Assembly (NCBI GenBank): GCA_036265385.1
Contig: DATAPD010000008.1
Coordinates: forward strand, 173,487-237,486
DNA from: DATAPD01 sp036265385
Lineage (GTDB): Bacteria; Acidobacteriota; Terriglobia; Terriglobales; Acidobacteriaceae
DNA length: 64,000 bases
Reading direction: 5' to 3'
The position numbers and the translations under genes are program-made. Every line of letters begins with the position of its first letter. Position 1 is the first letter of the stretch. Shown piece after piece: positions 24,984 through 34,320 of this stretch. The notes beneath the pieces are model-generated. The model was given only the letters and a program-made list of their open reading frames with translations. It ran no database searches and was not told the DNA's origin.

Positions 24984-27335
24984 ATGCCTGATGTTTCTCT
25001 AACCATCGACGGAAAGAAAGTAACCGCACCAGCGGGGACTCTCCTCATTGAGGCCTGCAAAAAGGTCGGCATCGAAGTGCCGTCGTTTTGTTATTACCCC
25101 AACCTGTCATTGCAGGGCGCTTGCCGCATGTGCCTTGTGAAGGTGGAGAAAATGCCTAAGTTGCAGACCGCATGCACAACTGTGATCAGCGAGGGAATGG
25201 CCGTTACCACTGACAGTGATGAAATACGCCAGGCTCGTAAGTCGATGGTCGAGTTACTTCTCGGCAATCACCCACTGGATTGTCCAGTCTGCGATGCCGG
25301 CGGCGAGTGCGAACTTCAAGACATGACGTTTTCTTATGGTGCGGCCGAATCGAAGTTCATGGAGGCCAAGAACCATAAAGAAGAACAGCAGTGGTCCCCG
25401 GTTGTTTACTTCGACCGTCCACGTTGCATTCTCTGTTATCGCTGCGTTCGGATCTGCGGGGAGGGCATGGACGTCTGGGCCCTCGGCGTCCAGAATCGAG
25501 GCGTCTCTTCGATCATCGCGCCAAATCAGGACGACCATCTCGAATGCGAAGAATGCGGAATGTGTATCGACATCTGTCCGGTCGGTGCGTTGACCTCCGG
25601 CGCATACCGCTACAAAACGCGACCTTGGGAGATGAATCACGTCGGCACTGTCTGCACACATTGCGGCGATGGCTGCAAGACCACGCTCGGCGTTCGGCGA
25701 TCCGAAACCGGCATGGAAATTGTTCGCGGTGACAACCGCGATAAGAGCGGCATCAACGATGACTTCCTTTGCATTAAGGGGCGCTACGCGTTCGACTTTG
25801 CCCACAATGACGAACGTCTCACTCAGCCGTTGATTCGTAAAGCTGGCAAGCTGACCCCCTCAACTTGGGAAGAAGCCTTCGAACTCATTGGACGTCGTTT
25901 TGCCGAGGTTCGCGATAAAGACGGCGGTGCATCGATCGGCGTCATAGGTTCCAACCGCACAACCAACGAAGAGAACTATCTGCTTTCTAAGTTCGCGCGT
26001 ACCGTCCTAAAGACGAACAACGTCGATCACCATCGCACGGCGGACTTCCCTGCCCTTGCGACGGCGCTGCGCGGAAAGCCAGACATTACGGCCAGCATGC
26101 GCGAAGTGGCCTCGGCCCCTGCGATCTTGCTGATCGGCAACGATCCGACTGAACGACATCCCTTGCTCGCATGGCAGATCCGGAATAACGTTCGCCTTCA
26201 TCGGGCTCGGCTTTATGTGATCAACTCGGAGCCCATCAAGCTACGCCGCCAAGCAACGAGCTTTACGCAAGCTCCGGCCAATCTCGCGAACCAGATTCTT
26301 GCTTATTTTGCAGGCAATGATTCCGCTCTCGATTCAGCGGGCGGGGTCGCCGAGACGTGGCAGCCGCTCCGTGAAAAGCTTCGCGCAGAACAAGGGCTCG
26401 TCATCGTTGTTGGTAGTGAAGTAAATGGTGAAGGCCTCGCCTCGCTGGTTCAATTCGCTTCATCATTGCCCGGCGCGAAGGTAGTTCATCTCGCTGACTA
26501 CGCAAATTCACGTGGTGCAGCTGACATGGGCGTGTTCCCGGATCTTTTGCCCGGCTACCACGGCGTCGCTGGCTCCAGCACATTCCACAGTGAGTGGGGT
26601 GAGATCCCAACGCAAGCTGGAATGTCTACGCCCGAAATGGTTGAAGCCGGAAAGGGTGGAAAGATCAGAGCGCTTTACGTCGTCGGATCGAATCCGATTG
26701 GCCGAATGGGAATCGATCCTTTCGTGTTTTCCAAAGCCTTTGTCGTCGTTCAGGACATGTTCCTGACCGAAACAGCGCAGATGGCTGACGTGGTTTTGCC
26801 TGCGGCCAACGCCTACGAAAAGGCTGGCACATTTACGAACACATGCGGCGACGTTCAGTTGCTCAAAATGGCAGGCGAGGTAACCGGCACCAAGTCAGAC
26901 TTCGAGATGATTGTTCGTATTGCGGACGCCATGGGTTTCGACGTTCACAAACTCGTGCCATTTGGTGGGCCTGGAACTCGCGCGGACATGGGGCAGTCGC
27001 GTGGTGCGCAGTCGGGTGAAGCAGATCGCCACGCTGTTTGGCTGGATGCTCACAACCTTGAACCCAAAATGAGCCCGTTCGATCCGATTGCAATCCTCGA
27101 TGAAATTCAGCGGCTCGTGCCTGGCTATGATGTTTCCAGAGTAAACCTGCTTTCTGGGAATGATCAGCACACGAATCTAACGAACAGCGGCGCGAGCGTG
27201 CAGCACAAACCAGAACTGATTATGCCTGCCAACGATACACTTTTCAGTTCCGGCACCCTTGGACGCTACTCGAATACTCTCAATTCTGTTATGGAAAGCA
27301 GAAAACCGGCGCCTTCGGAAGTGGCAGCCGACTAA
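24984..27335 (+). CDS. nuoG: NADH-quinone oxidoreductase subunit G with an extra ferredoxin motif
   Basis: A 783-residue iron-sulfur subunit of complex I. Visible ligands: N1b Cys36, 47, 50, 64; the N5 set His96, Cys100, 103, 109; two ferredoxin-type motifs CxxCxxCxxxC at 148-158 and 188-198; and a fourth site Cys224, 227, 231, 263 as in N7. The common bacterial form has one cluster (N4) where two motifs are here. The rest is molybdopterin-oxidoreductase-like (residues about 270-700) but lacks an obvious cofactor Cys/Sec. The extra cluster makes this subunit resemble formate dehydrogenase or FeFe hydrogenase front ends. It precedes nuoH. Confidence 0.95.
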   Translation: MPDVSLTIDGKKVTAPAGTLLIEACKKVGIEVPSFCYYPNLSLQGACRMCLVKVEKMPKLQTACTTVISEGMAVTTDSDEIRQARKSMVELLLGNHPLDCPVCDAGGECELQDMTFSYGAAESKFMEAKNHKEEQQWSPVVYFDRPRCILCYRCVRICGEGMDVWALGVQNRGVSSIIAPNQDDHLECEECGMCIDICPVGALTSGAYRYKTRPWEMNHVGTVCTHCGDGCKTTLGVRRSETGMEIVRGDNRDKSGINDDFLCIKGRYAFDFAHNDERLTQPLIRKAGKLTPSTWEEAFELIGRRFAEVRDKDGGASIGVIGSNRTTNEENYLLSKFARTVLKTNNVDHHRTADFPALATALRGKPDITASMREVASAPAILLIGNDPTERHPLLAWQIRNNVRLHRARLYVINSEPIKLRRQATSFTQAPANLANQILAYFAGNDSALDSAGGVAETWQPLREKLRAEQGLVIVVGSEVNGEGLASLVQFASSLPGAKVVHLADYANSRGAADMGVFPDLLPGYHGVAGSSTFHSEWGEIPTQAGMSTPEMVEAGKGGKIRALYVVGSNPIGRMGIDPFVFSKAFVVVQDMFLTETAQMADVVLPAANAYEKAGTFTNTCGDVQLLKMAGEVTGTKSDFEMIVRIADAMGFDVHKLVPFGGPGTRADMGQSRGAQSGEADRHAVWLDAHNLEPKMSPFDPIAILDEIQRLVPGYDVSRVNLLSGNDQHTNLTNSGASVQHKPELIMPANDTLFSSGTLGRYSNTLNSVMESRKPAPSEVAAD

Positions 27336-27373
27336 AGAATCAGCGGTACGTTCGACCAACAGGACAAGCGACT

Positions 27374-28414
27374 TTGCTGAGTATCGAAACATACCTGATA
27401 GCGTCTGTGATCAAAATCGTGATCACGGTCTTCGTGCTGTTGACCGCCGTCGCCTACACTGTCTGGTTAGAGCGTAAAGTCGTTGGTCACATCCAGAACC
27501 GCTGGGGTCCTACCCGCGTTGGCCCATTCGGCCTGCTTCAGCCACTCGCCGATGGAATCAAGTTCATCTTCAAAGAAGACTTAACGCCGCCGCACGTTTA
27601 CAAGCCTTTGTATATCGCGGCCCCGATCATTGCCGTCGTCTGCGCGTTGACTTCCATCTCAGTCATACCGATTGGTAACTCCGTCCGTATCTTCGGGAAT
27701 GAGATTCCGCTCCAGATTACAGATCTAAACATCGGCCTACTTCTCATTCTGGGAGTGACCAGTATCGGCGTGTACGGCGTTGCGCTCGCGGGCTGGTCTT
27801 CGAACAGCAAGTATTCGCTATTGGGCGGACTCCGCGCCAGCGCACAAATGGTGAGCTACGAGATCTCATTAGGACTGTCGCTGATTGGAGTGCTCATTCT
27901 TTCCGGTAGCTTCAGTTTGCGGGAAATCGTCGATGCCCAAGCGGGATCGTGGTGGCACATTATTCCGCGTTGGAACATCTTTCAGGGCCAAATCGTCGCA
28001 TTCTTCATTTATCTAACTTCGGCCTACGCCGAGACAAATCGGATTCCGTTCGACTTGCCAGAAGCGGAAACCGAGCTTGTCGCTGGATACCACACCGAGT
28101 ACAGCGCGATGAAGTTCGCCATGTTTTTCATGGCTGAGTACGCGAACATGATTACGGTCGCGTGCCTCGCTACCTTGCTCTTCCTCGGGGGATGGCACGG
28201 CCCGATTGGTGGACCTCCTTTATTACAGGCTGTGTTACCAGTTTTCTGGTTTGTCGCGAAGGTTGTTGCGTTTCTTTTTATTTACATCTGGGTGCGAGGC
28301 ACATTGCCCCGTTTCCGTTATGACCAGTTGATGGCTTTTGGTTGGAAGTTTTTGTTACCGCTGGCGATTGCAAATCTAATCGTAACGGCGCTAGTGGTCG
28401 CATTGACATCATAG
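27374..28414 (+). CDS. nuoH: NADH-quinone oxidoreductase subunit H
   Basis: A 346-residue membrane subunit with eight helices that joins the two arms of complex I. Typical segments are LERKVVGHIQNRWGPTRVGPFGLLQPLADGIKFIFKED and ETNRIPFDLPEAETELVAGYHTEYSAMKF. The start is a TTG at 27374 (AGGA upstream). Downstream, nuoJ begins 54 nt after the stop; the gene nuoI that usually lies between is absent. Confidence 0.96.
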   Translation: MLSIETYLIASVIKIVITVFVLLTAVAYTVWLERKVVGHIQNRWGPTRVGPFGLLQPLADGIKFIFKEDLTPPHVYKPLYIAAPIIAVVCALTSISVIPIGNSVRIFGNEIPLQITDLNIGLLLILGVTSIGVYGVALAGWSSNSKYSLLGGLRASAQMVSYEISLGLSLIGVLILSGSFSLREIVDAQAGSWWHIIPRWNIFQGQIVAFFIYLTSAYAETNRIPFDLPEAETELVAGYHTEYSAMKFAMFFMAEYANMITVACLATLLFLGGWHGPIGGPPLLQAVLPVFWFVAKVVAFLFIYIWVRGTLPRFRYDQLMAFGWKFLLPLAIANLIVTALVVALTS

Positions 28415-28468
28415 TTCTGTTTATTGAAGTAAACGCATGGCACGTAGCTCGTAACGCAGTCACTGAAT

Positions 28469-28984
28469 ATGCTTCATCTGACCTTATTTCTTATCTTCGG
28501 TGCGGTCTGCGTCGCAGGAGCAGTCAATTTGCTCGTCCAACGTCATCCGATTAACAGCGCTTTATCCTTGATCGCCGTCATGGCGGCCCTCGCTGTTGAA
28601 TATCTTTTGCTCGGCGCCGAATTCGTGGCCGCCGTACAGGTCATCATCTACGCCGGCGCGATCATGGTTTTATTTGTTTTTGTCATCATGCTTTTGAATG
28701 CCGGCGAGGAAGAGCGTACAGGCGGAAGTCGCGTGGCCATTCTCCTGGGTGTGCCCGGGATGCTCCTCGGAAGCACGATCGTCGCATGGGTCCTGCTGAA
28801 GCGCTCCGGCACGGAGAGCGTGGCGATCGGATCTTTGCATGGCGATCCTAAGACGATTGGTCAACTCTTGTTCCACGACTTCCTGCTTCCCTTTGAAGTC
28901 ACTTCTGTTCTGATCCTGATCGCCATCATGGGTGCTGTCGTGCTTGCCGGTCGCGCCGACTATCATTCGGAGAAGGAGCGCTGA
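28469..28984 (+). CDS. nuoJ: NADH-quinone oxidoreductase subunit J
   Basis: A 171-residue membrane subunit with five helices. The FVAAVQVIIYAGAIMVLFVFVIMLLN segment with its pi-bulge Tyr is diagnostic. The C-terminal Asp/Glu-rich end (RADYHSEKER) overlaps the start of nuoK. Confidence 0.95.
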   Translation: MLHLTLFLIFGAVCVAGAVNLLVQRHPINSALSLIAVMAALAVEYLLLGAEFVAAVQVIIYAGAIMVLFVFVIMLLNAGEEERTGGSRVAILLGVPGMLLGSTIVAWVLLKRSGTESVAIGSLHGDPKTIGQLLFHDFLLPFEVTSVLILIAIMGAVVLAGRADYHSEKER

Positions 28985-29286
28985 TGGTACCTCTCTCGTA
29001 TTACCTCGTACTCAGCGGCATCCTGTTCGCGTGCGGAATTCTGGGATTTCTGATCAAGCGCAACATTATTACGATTTTTATGTCGATCGAGCTGATGCTA
29101 AATGGCGTCAATCTCTCGTTCGTTGCCTTCGCCGCACACTGGCAACACCTGAGCGGGCAGGTGTTTGTGTTCTTCGTAATGGTCGTTGCCGCTGCGGAGG
29201 CGGCCGTTGGTTTGGCCATCATCATCGCTGTGTATCGCACCCGTGAAACATTGAATGTGGACCAGGTGAATCTGCTCAAACTATGA
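28984..29286 (+). CDS. nuoK: NADH-quinone oxidoreductase subunit K
   Basis: A 100-residue three-helix membrane subunit. The conserved Glu in MSIELMLNGVNLSFVAF and the second in MVVAAAEAAVGLAIIIAVYR belong to its proton path. It overlaps nuoJ by one base and nuoL by four. Confidence 0.96.
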   Translation: MVPLSYYLVLSGILFACGILGFLIKRNIITIFMSIELMLNGVNLSFVAFAAHWQHLSGQVFVFFVMVVAAAEAAVGLAIIIAVYRTRETLNVDQVNLLKL

Positions 29287-31289
29287 CGCCGAACCCTTAT
29301 CTCTGGCTGATTCCGGTTCTCCCGTTGGCGGGAGCGGCGATCAATGGATTCTTTGGCCGACGCTCGTCGAAAAAAGCCATCGTGACTGTGGCTCTTGGCT
29401 TTTGCGGTGCAGCGTTTTTGATGGCACTCGTTGTCGCACTCAAGTTCTCGTCTACTGCGGCCCCGTACTACTTCGATCTTGCTCATTGGATCCGCGTCAG
29501 TGGCTTTCAGGTCGACTTCTCGTTTTATCTCGATCAACTCTCCCTGGTGATGATTCTGGTCGTCACCGGTGTCGGCTTCCTGATCCATATTTATTCCGTC
29601 GGCTACATGTGGGAAGACGACGGGTTCTATCGCTTCATGTCTTACCTGAACCTGTTCATGTTCTTCATGCTGACGCTTGTTCTCGCGAAGAACTACCTCC
29701 TGATGTTTATCGGATGGGAGGGCGTTGGCCTCGCGTCTTATCTTCTGATTGGATTCTGGTTCACGAAAGATTCTGCGGCATCCGCTGGCAAGAAAGCTTT
29801 CATCGTCAACCGCATCGGCGACTTCGGGTTCCTGGTTGCTCTCTTCCTTCTCATCAAGCACTTCGGAACTCTCGACTACGCCACATTGTTTTCAAAGATT
29901 GAGCCAATCGCAAGCGAAACAACTGGTGCTGGCCTGCTGACCTCGATTGGTCTCTTGTTGATGCTGGGTGCTGCCGGAAAATCCGCGCAGATTCCACTCT
30001 ATGTCTGGCTGCCTGATGCGATGGAAGGTCCGACACCCGTTTCGGCTCTCATCCACGCCGCCACAATGGTAACCGCCGGCGTGTACATGGTCGCCCGCTC
30101 TCACGTGATCTTTGACAGGGCGCCGTCAGCACTCATGGTTGTCGCGATCATCGGTACGCTGACGGCCCTGTTTGCTGCCACCATCGGCATTGCACAAACG
30201 GACATCAAGAAAGTACTCGCCTACTCGACTGTCTCCCAACTCGGATACATGTTCATGGCCTGCGGCGTTGCCGCGTACTCTGCAGGCATCTTCCATTTGA
30301 TGACCCATGCCTTTTTCAAGGGCCTCCTCTTTCTGGCCGCAGGATCGGTGATTCACGGCATCGGCGGCGAACAGGACATGCGCAAGATGGGTGGCCTCCG
30401 CCAGTACATGCCAATCACGTTTATTGTGATGGGAATTGCCACACTAGCCATTGCTGGAATCCCAGGTTTTGCAGGCTTCTTCTCCAAGGATGAGATTCTT
30501 TGGCAAGCCTATTCGAGCACTCATGGTGGGAATTGGGTGTATTGGCTGATCGGCGTCATCACCGCTTTCATCACTTCCTTCTACATGTTCCGACTGATGT
30601 TTCTCACTTTCGGAGGCGAATACCGGGGCGGCCCGGCTGCGCATGACGTGAAACATCAATCGGCTGACGCTCACGCGATGCACGACAAATCGAGCCACGG
30701 GGGACATGGGCATGGCGAACCCCATGAGAGCCCATGGGTCATGCTTGCGCCTCTTTGCGTCCTGGCGCTGCTTTCTGTGATTGGTGGATACATTGGCATT
30801 GGTGGACGCTTCGAGCATTTCCTCGCTCCTGTATTCCAGTCCAGCGCGGCTGCGGATCTCGCGCGAGAAACCGCTGCCGAAAGCACCAGCAAAAGCACAG
30901 AACACGTCCTGATGGGTATTTCGATTCTGGCGGCCTTCGGTGGCTGGTATCTCGCGTTTCTTCTCTACAGCCGTCGACCCGAGCTTCCTGCTCGCATTGC
31001 CGCAAGTCTTGGTGGAATGTACAAAGCCGTCGTGAACAAGTATTACGTCGACGAACTTTACGCCACGCTCTTCGTGAAGCCGCTCGTGGATGGCTCAAGC
31101 GCGATTCTCTGGCGCGGAATCGATCAAGGCATCATCGATGATTCGATCAATGATGCTGCCGACGGCACACGGCATGCCTCGGACGCCGTCCGTCACATGC
31201 AATCCGGCAACCTGCGCTCATATGCAGGATGGGTCGCGATCGGCGCGGCCGCTGTTATCGCTTACATGATTTGGATGGGAGTCCGATGA
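29283..31289 (+). CDS. nuoL: NADH-quinone oxidoreductase subunit L
   Basis: A 668-residue antiporter-like membrane subunit with about 16 helices and the lateral helix toward the C-terminus. Key motifs are FIGWEGVGLASYLLIGFW, LPDAMEGPTPVSALIHAATMVTAGVYM and KKVLAYSTVSQLGYMFMACG. Between helices near residues 447-480 is a His-rich loop (AAHDVKHQSADAHAMHDKSS and GGHGHGEPH), which is longer and richer in His than usual. Proton pumping subunit. It overlaps nuoK by 4 nt and nuoM by 4 nt. Confidence 0.96.
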   Translation: MTPNPYLWLIPVLPLAGAAINGFFGRRSSKKAIVTVALGFCGAAFLMALVVALKFSSTAAPYYFDLAHWIRVSGFQVDFSFYLDQLSLVMILVVTGVGFLIHIYSVGYMWEDDGFYRFMSYLNLFMFFMLTLVLAKNYLLMFIGWEGVGLASYLLIGFWFTKDSAASAGKKAFIVNRIGDFGFLVALFLLIKHFGTLDYATLFSKIEPIASETTGAGLLTSIGLLLMLGAAGKSAQIPLYVWLPDAMEGPTPVSALIHAATMVTAGVYMVARSHVIFDRAPSALMVVAIIGTLTALFAATIGIAQTDIKKVLAYSTVSQLGYMFMACGVAAYSAGIFHLMTHAFFKGLLFLAAGSVIHGIGGEQDMRKMGGLRQYMPITFIVMGIATLAIAGIPGFAGFFSKDEILWQAYSSTHGGNWVYWLIGVITAFITSFYMFRLMFLTFGGEYRGGPAAHDVKHQSADAHAMHDKSSHGGHGHGEPHESPWVMLAPLCVLALLSVIGGYIGIGGRFEHFLAPVFQSSAAADLARETAAESTSKSTEHVLMGISILAAFGGWYLAFLLYSRRPELPARIAASLGGMYKAVVNKYYVDELYATLFVKPLVDGSSAILWRGIDQGIIDDSINDAADGTRHASDAVRHMQSGNLRSYAGWVAIGAAAVIAYMIWMGVR

Positions 31290-32800
31290 GTAAAGAATTC
31301 ATTCACGGCATCATCCTCACGCTTGTCACATTTATGCCACTGGCAGGAGCTCTCTTACTGCTCCTATTCCCACGCCGTGATCGCGATATCCGCGTTTTTG
31401 CACTCGTCATTTCCCTGCTGACCTTCGGCCTGTCCCTGCACCTTCCGGTTTATTTCCAGCGCTCGGCTCACGGCTTTCAGTATGAAATCGACAAATCGTG
31501 GATCGCCAGTCCGAACATTCATTACCACATGGGTGTGGACGGATTTTCCATGTGGCTTGTAGTGTTGACCACTTTCCTGACGCCTTTATGCGTCCTCATT
31601 TCATGGACTTCAATCCACGATCGCGTTAAAGAGTTCTTCATACTGCTGCTGGTTCTCGAAACGGCTCTCATCGGAGTATTCACAGCGCTTGACCTGTTCC
31701 TCTTTTACTTTTTCTGGGAATCGACGTTGATTCCGATGGCCTTGCTCATCGGCATGTACGGCCACGGACGCAGGGTCTATGCGGCGGTGAAGTTCTTCCT
31801 CTACACGATGGTTGCTTCAGTATTCATGCTTGCCGCTATTCTTTGGCTGTATGCCAAGACCGGTAGCTTCGACTTCGTTGTTATCCAGAATGCCATTCGA
31901 GATGGCAAGGTGGAGAATTTCCTTGCCGCCTCGCCTTGGCTCTTCCTCGCCTTTTTCGTCGCCTTCGCCGTGAAAGTTCCGCTCTTCCCTGTGCACACGT
32001 GGCTTCCGGACGCACACGTGGAAGCGCCCACAGCCGGGTCGGTGCTGCTCGCAGGCGTGCTCCTCAAGATGGGAACGTACGGCATGCTCCGATTCAACCT
32101 CGGACTCTTCCCGGACCAATCCCATCGGAACGCGCCCTGGATCATGGTTCTAGCTCTGATTGGAATCGTATATGGCGCACTCGTGGCCATGGTTCAGCCG
32201 AACATGAAGAAACTGATCGCGTATTCCTCGATCAGCCACCTCGGCTTCGTCGTGTTGGGAATTTTTAGTTTCACGTCTGCAGGAGTCGCGGGTGCCGAAT
32301 TCGTCATGCTGGCGCACGGTGTTTCCACCGGAGCCCTGTTCATGCTCGCTGGCATCATCTACGAACGAAAGCACACATATGAGATTAGTGACTTCGGCGG
32401 GCTTGCGGCTCCGATGCCGAGATACGCGTCCTTCTTCCTGTTCGTCGTCCTGGCATCTGTTGGCTTGCCGATGCTGAATGGTTTCATTGGCGAATTCCTC
32501 ACTCTGTCGGGCGCGTTCCAAGCCCGACCGTGGTACGGCATTGTTGGTGCAACCGGAGTGATCTGGAGCGCGTGTTATCTGTTCTGGATGTATCAGCGAG
32601 TTTTCTTCGGCCAAATAACGCACTCAGAAAATAATTCTCTGCCCGACATTTCCGCTCGTGAGCAATGGGCATTGTGGCCAACGGCAGTGGCCGCCCTTAT
32701 CATGGGAGTCGCCCCGCTGATCTGGCTCAATATCATCAACCCCGCCGTGGATACGCTGCTTCCTGCTTCGCAAATCGCAACCAAGGTGGTCGGCCAATGA
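31286..32800 (+). CDS. nuoM: NADH-quinone oxidoreductase subunit M
   Basis: A 504-residue antiporter-like proton pumping subunit. Start at ATG 31286, which overlaps the nuoL stop; the frame is open further upstream only within nuoL. Diagnostic segments: FYFFWESTLIPMALLIGMYG, FPVHTWLPDAHVEAPTAGSVLLAGVLLKMGTYG and KKLIAYSSISHLGFVVLG. It overlaps nuoN by 4 nt. Confidence 0.96.
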   Translation: MSKEFIHGIILTLVTFMPLAGALLLLLFPRRDRDIRVFALVISLLTFGLSLHLPVYFQRSAHGFQYEIDKSWIASPNIHYHMGVDGFSMWLVVLTTFLTPLCVLISWTSIHDRVKEFFILLLVLETALIGVFTALDLFLFYFFWESTLIPMALLIGMYGHGRRVYAAVKFFLYTMVASVFMLAAILWLYAKTGSFDFVVIQNAIRDGKVENFLAASPWLFLAFFVAFAVKVPLFPVHTWLPDAHVEAPTAGSVLLAGVLLKMGTYGMLRFNLGLFPDQSHRNAPWIMVLALIGIVYGALVAMVQPNMKKLIAYSSISHLGFVVLGIFSFTSAGVAGAEFVMLAHGVSTGALFMLAGIIYERKHTYEISDFGGLAAPMPRYASFFLFVVLASVGLPMLNGFIGEFLTLSGAFQARPWYGIVGATGVIWSACYLFWMYQRVFFGQITHSENNSLPDISAREQWALWPTAVAALIMGVAPLIWLNIINPAVDTLLPASQIATKVVGQ

Positions 32801-34317
32801 TGCTTGCCGCTGAGGTCGCAACCCAGATGACACCACAGGGCGCGGACTATATCCGCATTCTCCCCGAGATCGTTCTCGCGATTTTCGGTATGGCGATCAT
32901 GTTATTGGATCCGCTTCTCGATGACCGCGCAAGTCAGAAGACTTTAGGCATCGTCGGATTGGTCGGCTCACTCATCGCTCTAGCATCCACAGCTTACATG
33001 GCGAAGGCTCCCGGACTCGCATTCTGGGAAATGATTCGAGTCGACAATTTCAGCATCTTTTTCCATTTTGTCGTTATCAGTGTCGCAACTGTGGTCATTC
33101 TGACCTCTTATGAATACATGGCGGTACAGCGGATCCGTGCGGGTGAGTACTATGGCTTGATTCTCTTCGGCACACTCGGCATGGCGTTGATGTCGTCCGC
33201 GGTCGAGCTTGTCCTGATCTTTATCGCTCTCGAGATTTCGTCGATATCCACATACATCCTCGCTGGATTCCGTCGTCGCGCAGCGACCAGCAGCGAGTCT
33301 TCCCTCAAATACTTTTTACTCGGCTCTTTCGCGACCGCGTTCTTCCTTTACGGTGTTGCGCTTATGTTTGGTGCTACAGGATCCACCAACATCGCTTTTA
33401 TCGCTCATTTCTTGCAGGCGAATTCCGTCCCAACGCTGGCGTACGTTGCTGCCGCCCTGATGTTTGTGGGAATCGGATTCAAGGTGGCCGCAGCTCCATT
33501 CCACGTCTGGACGCCTGACGTTTACGAAGGAGCTCCAGCACCCGTTGTGGCCTTAATGTCCACGGGGCCCAAAGCTGCTGCCTTTGCGGTTCTGCTGCGC
33601 ATCGTGTTCGAAGCGAATGTTCCCGGCAAGTTCTGGCTGATCTGGGTTTCAGCCGCGCTCTCGATGACTCTCGGCAACATCTGCGCTCTTGTGCAGGACA
33701 ACGTAAAGCGCCTGCTGGCTTATTCGTCCATAGCCCACGCTGGCTATCTCTTAGTCGCCTTTGCCACACAGCCCGACGTGGGGACGTCCGCTGCCATGTT
33801 CTACACCGCTTCCTATGCTGCGATGAACGTCGGTGCGTTCGCTGTCGTGAGCCATTTCGCCAGCCGTGGCGAACGGTATGTCACGTTGGAAGACTATGCT
33901 GGACTCGGCTATCGCTCGCCCCTACTGGCTGGCACGCTCACGGTTTTCCTTTTGTCCCTTATCGGAATTCCTGCCACCGGAGGTTTTTTCGCGAAGTTCT
34001 ACGTTTTCAGTGCCGCCCTGCGCGCGAACTTAATCGGACTCACCATCATCGCCGTCCTCAACAGCGCGGTCGGAGCCTACTACTACCTGCGCATTATTGT
34101 GATGATGTACATGAAGGAACCGCGCGGAGAAATCACGGTTGCGCGAGTACCAGTCAGCCTGGCCGTTGCGTTGTCCATCAGTGTAGCTGCCACACTCTAT
34201 TTAGGAATCTTGCCGGGCCGTATTCTCGACTTCGCATCTCGCGGAGCAATTGATCTTTTGCACATCAACGAAACCGCGAGCACCACATCATCTACTCCGG
34301 CGCCGCCCAGCCCCTAA
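32797..34317 (+). CDS. nuoN: NADH-quinone oxidoreductase subunit N
   Basis: A 506-residue antiporter-like proton pumping subunit. Start at the ATG at 32797, overlapping the nuoM stop. Diagnostic segments: FIALEISSISTYILAGFRR, PFHVWTPDVYEGAPAPVVALMSTGPKAAAFAVL and VKRLLAYSSIAHAGYLLVAF. The C-terminal tail is Thr/Ser/Pro-rich. It ends the operon, 3 nt before the convergent ABC permease gene. Confidence 0.96.
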   Translation: MMLAAEVATQMTPQGADYIRILPEIVLAIFGMAIMLLDPLLDDRASQKTLGIVGLVGSLIALASTAYMAKAPGLAFWEMIRVDNFSIFFHFVVISVATVVILTSYEYMAVQRIRAGEYYGLILFGTLGMALMSSAVELVLIFIALEISSISTYILAGFRRRAATSSESSLKYFLLGSFATAFFLYGVALMFGATGSTNIAFIAHFLQANSVPTLAYVAAALMFVGIGFKVAAAPFHVWTPDVYEGAPAPVVALMSTGPKAAAFAVLLRIVFEANVPGKFWLIWVSAALSMTLGNICALVQDNVKRLLAYSSIAHAGYLLVAFATQPDVGTSAAMFYTASYAAMNVGAFAVVSHFASRGERYVTLEDYAGLGYRSPLLAGTLTVFLLSLIGIPATGGFFAKFYVFSAALRANLIGLTIIAVLNSAVGAYYYLRIIVMMYMKEPRGEITVARVPVSLAVALSISVAATLYLGILPGRILDFASRGAIDLLHINETASTTSSTPAPPSP

Positions 34318-34320
34318 GAG

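Noticed and set aside
25254..25805. 183-aa reverse-strand frame within nuoG
   Set aside because: Antisense of a well-conserved NuoG region, no ribosome site, no recognisable protein features.
29001..29861. 286-aa reverse-strand frame across nuoK and nuoL
   Set aside because: It is the antisense shadow of highly biased nuo codons; both sense genes are clearly real.
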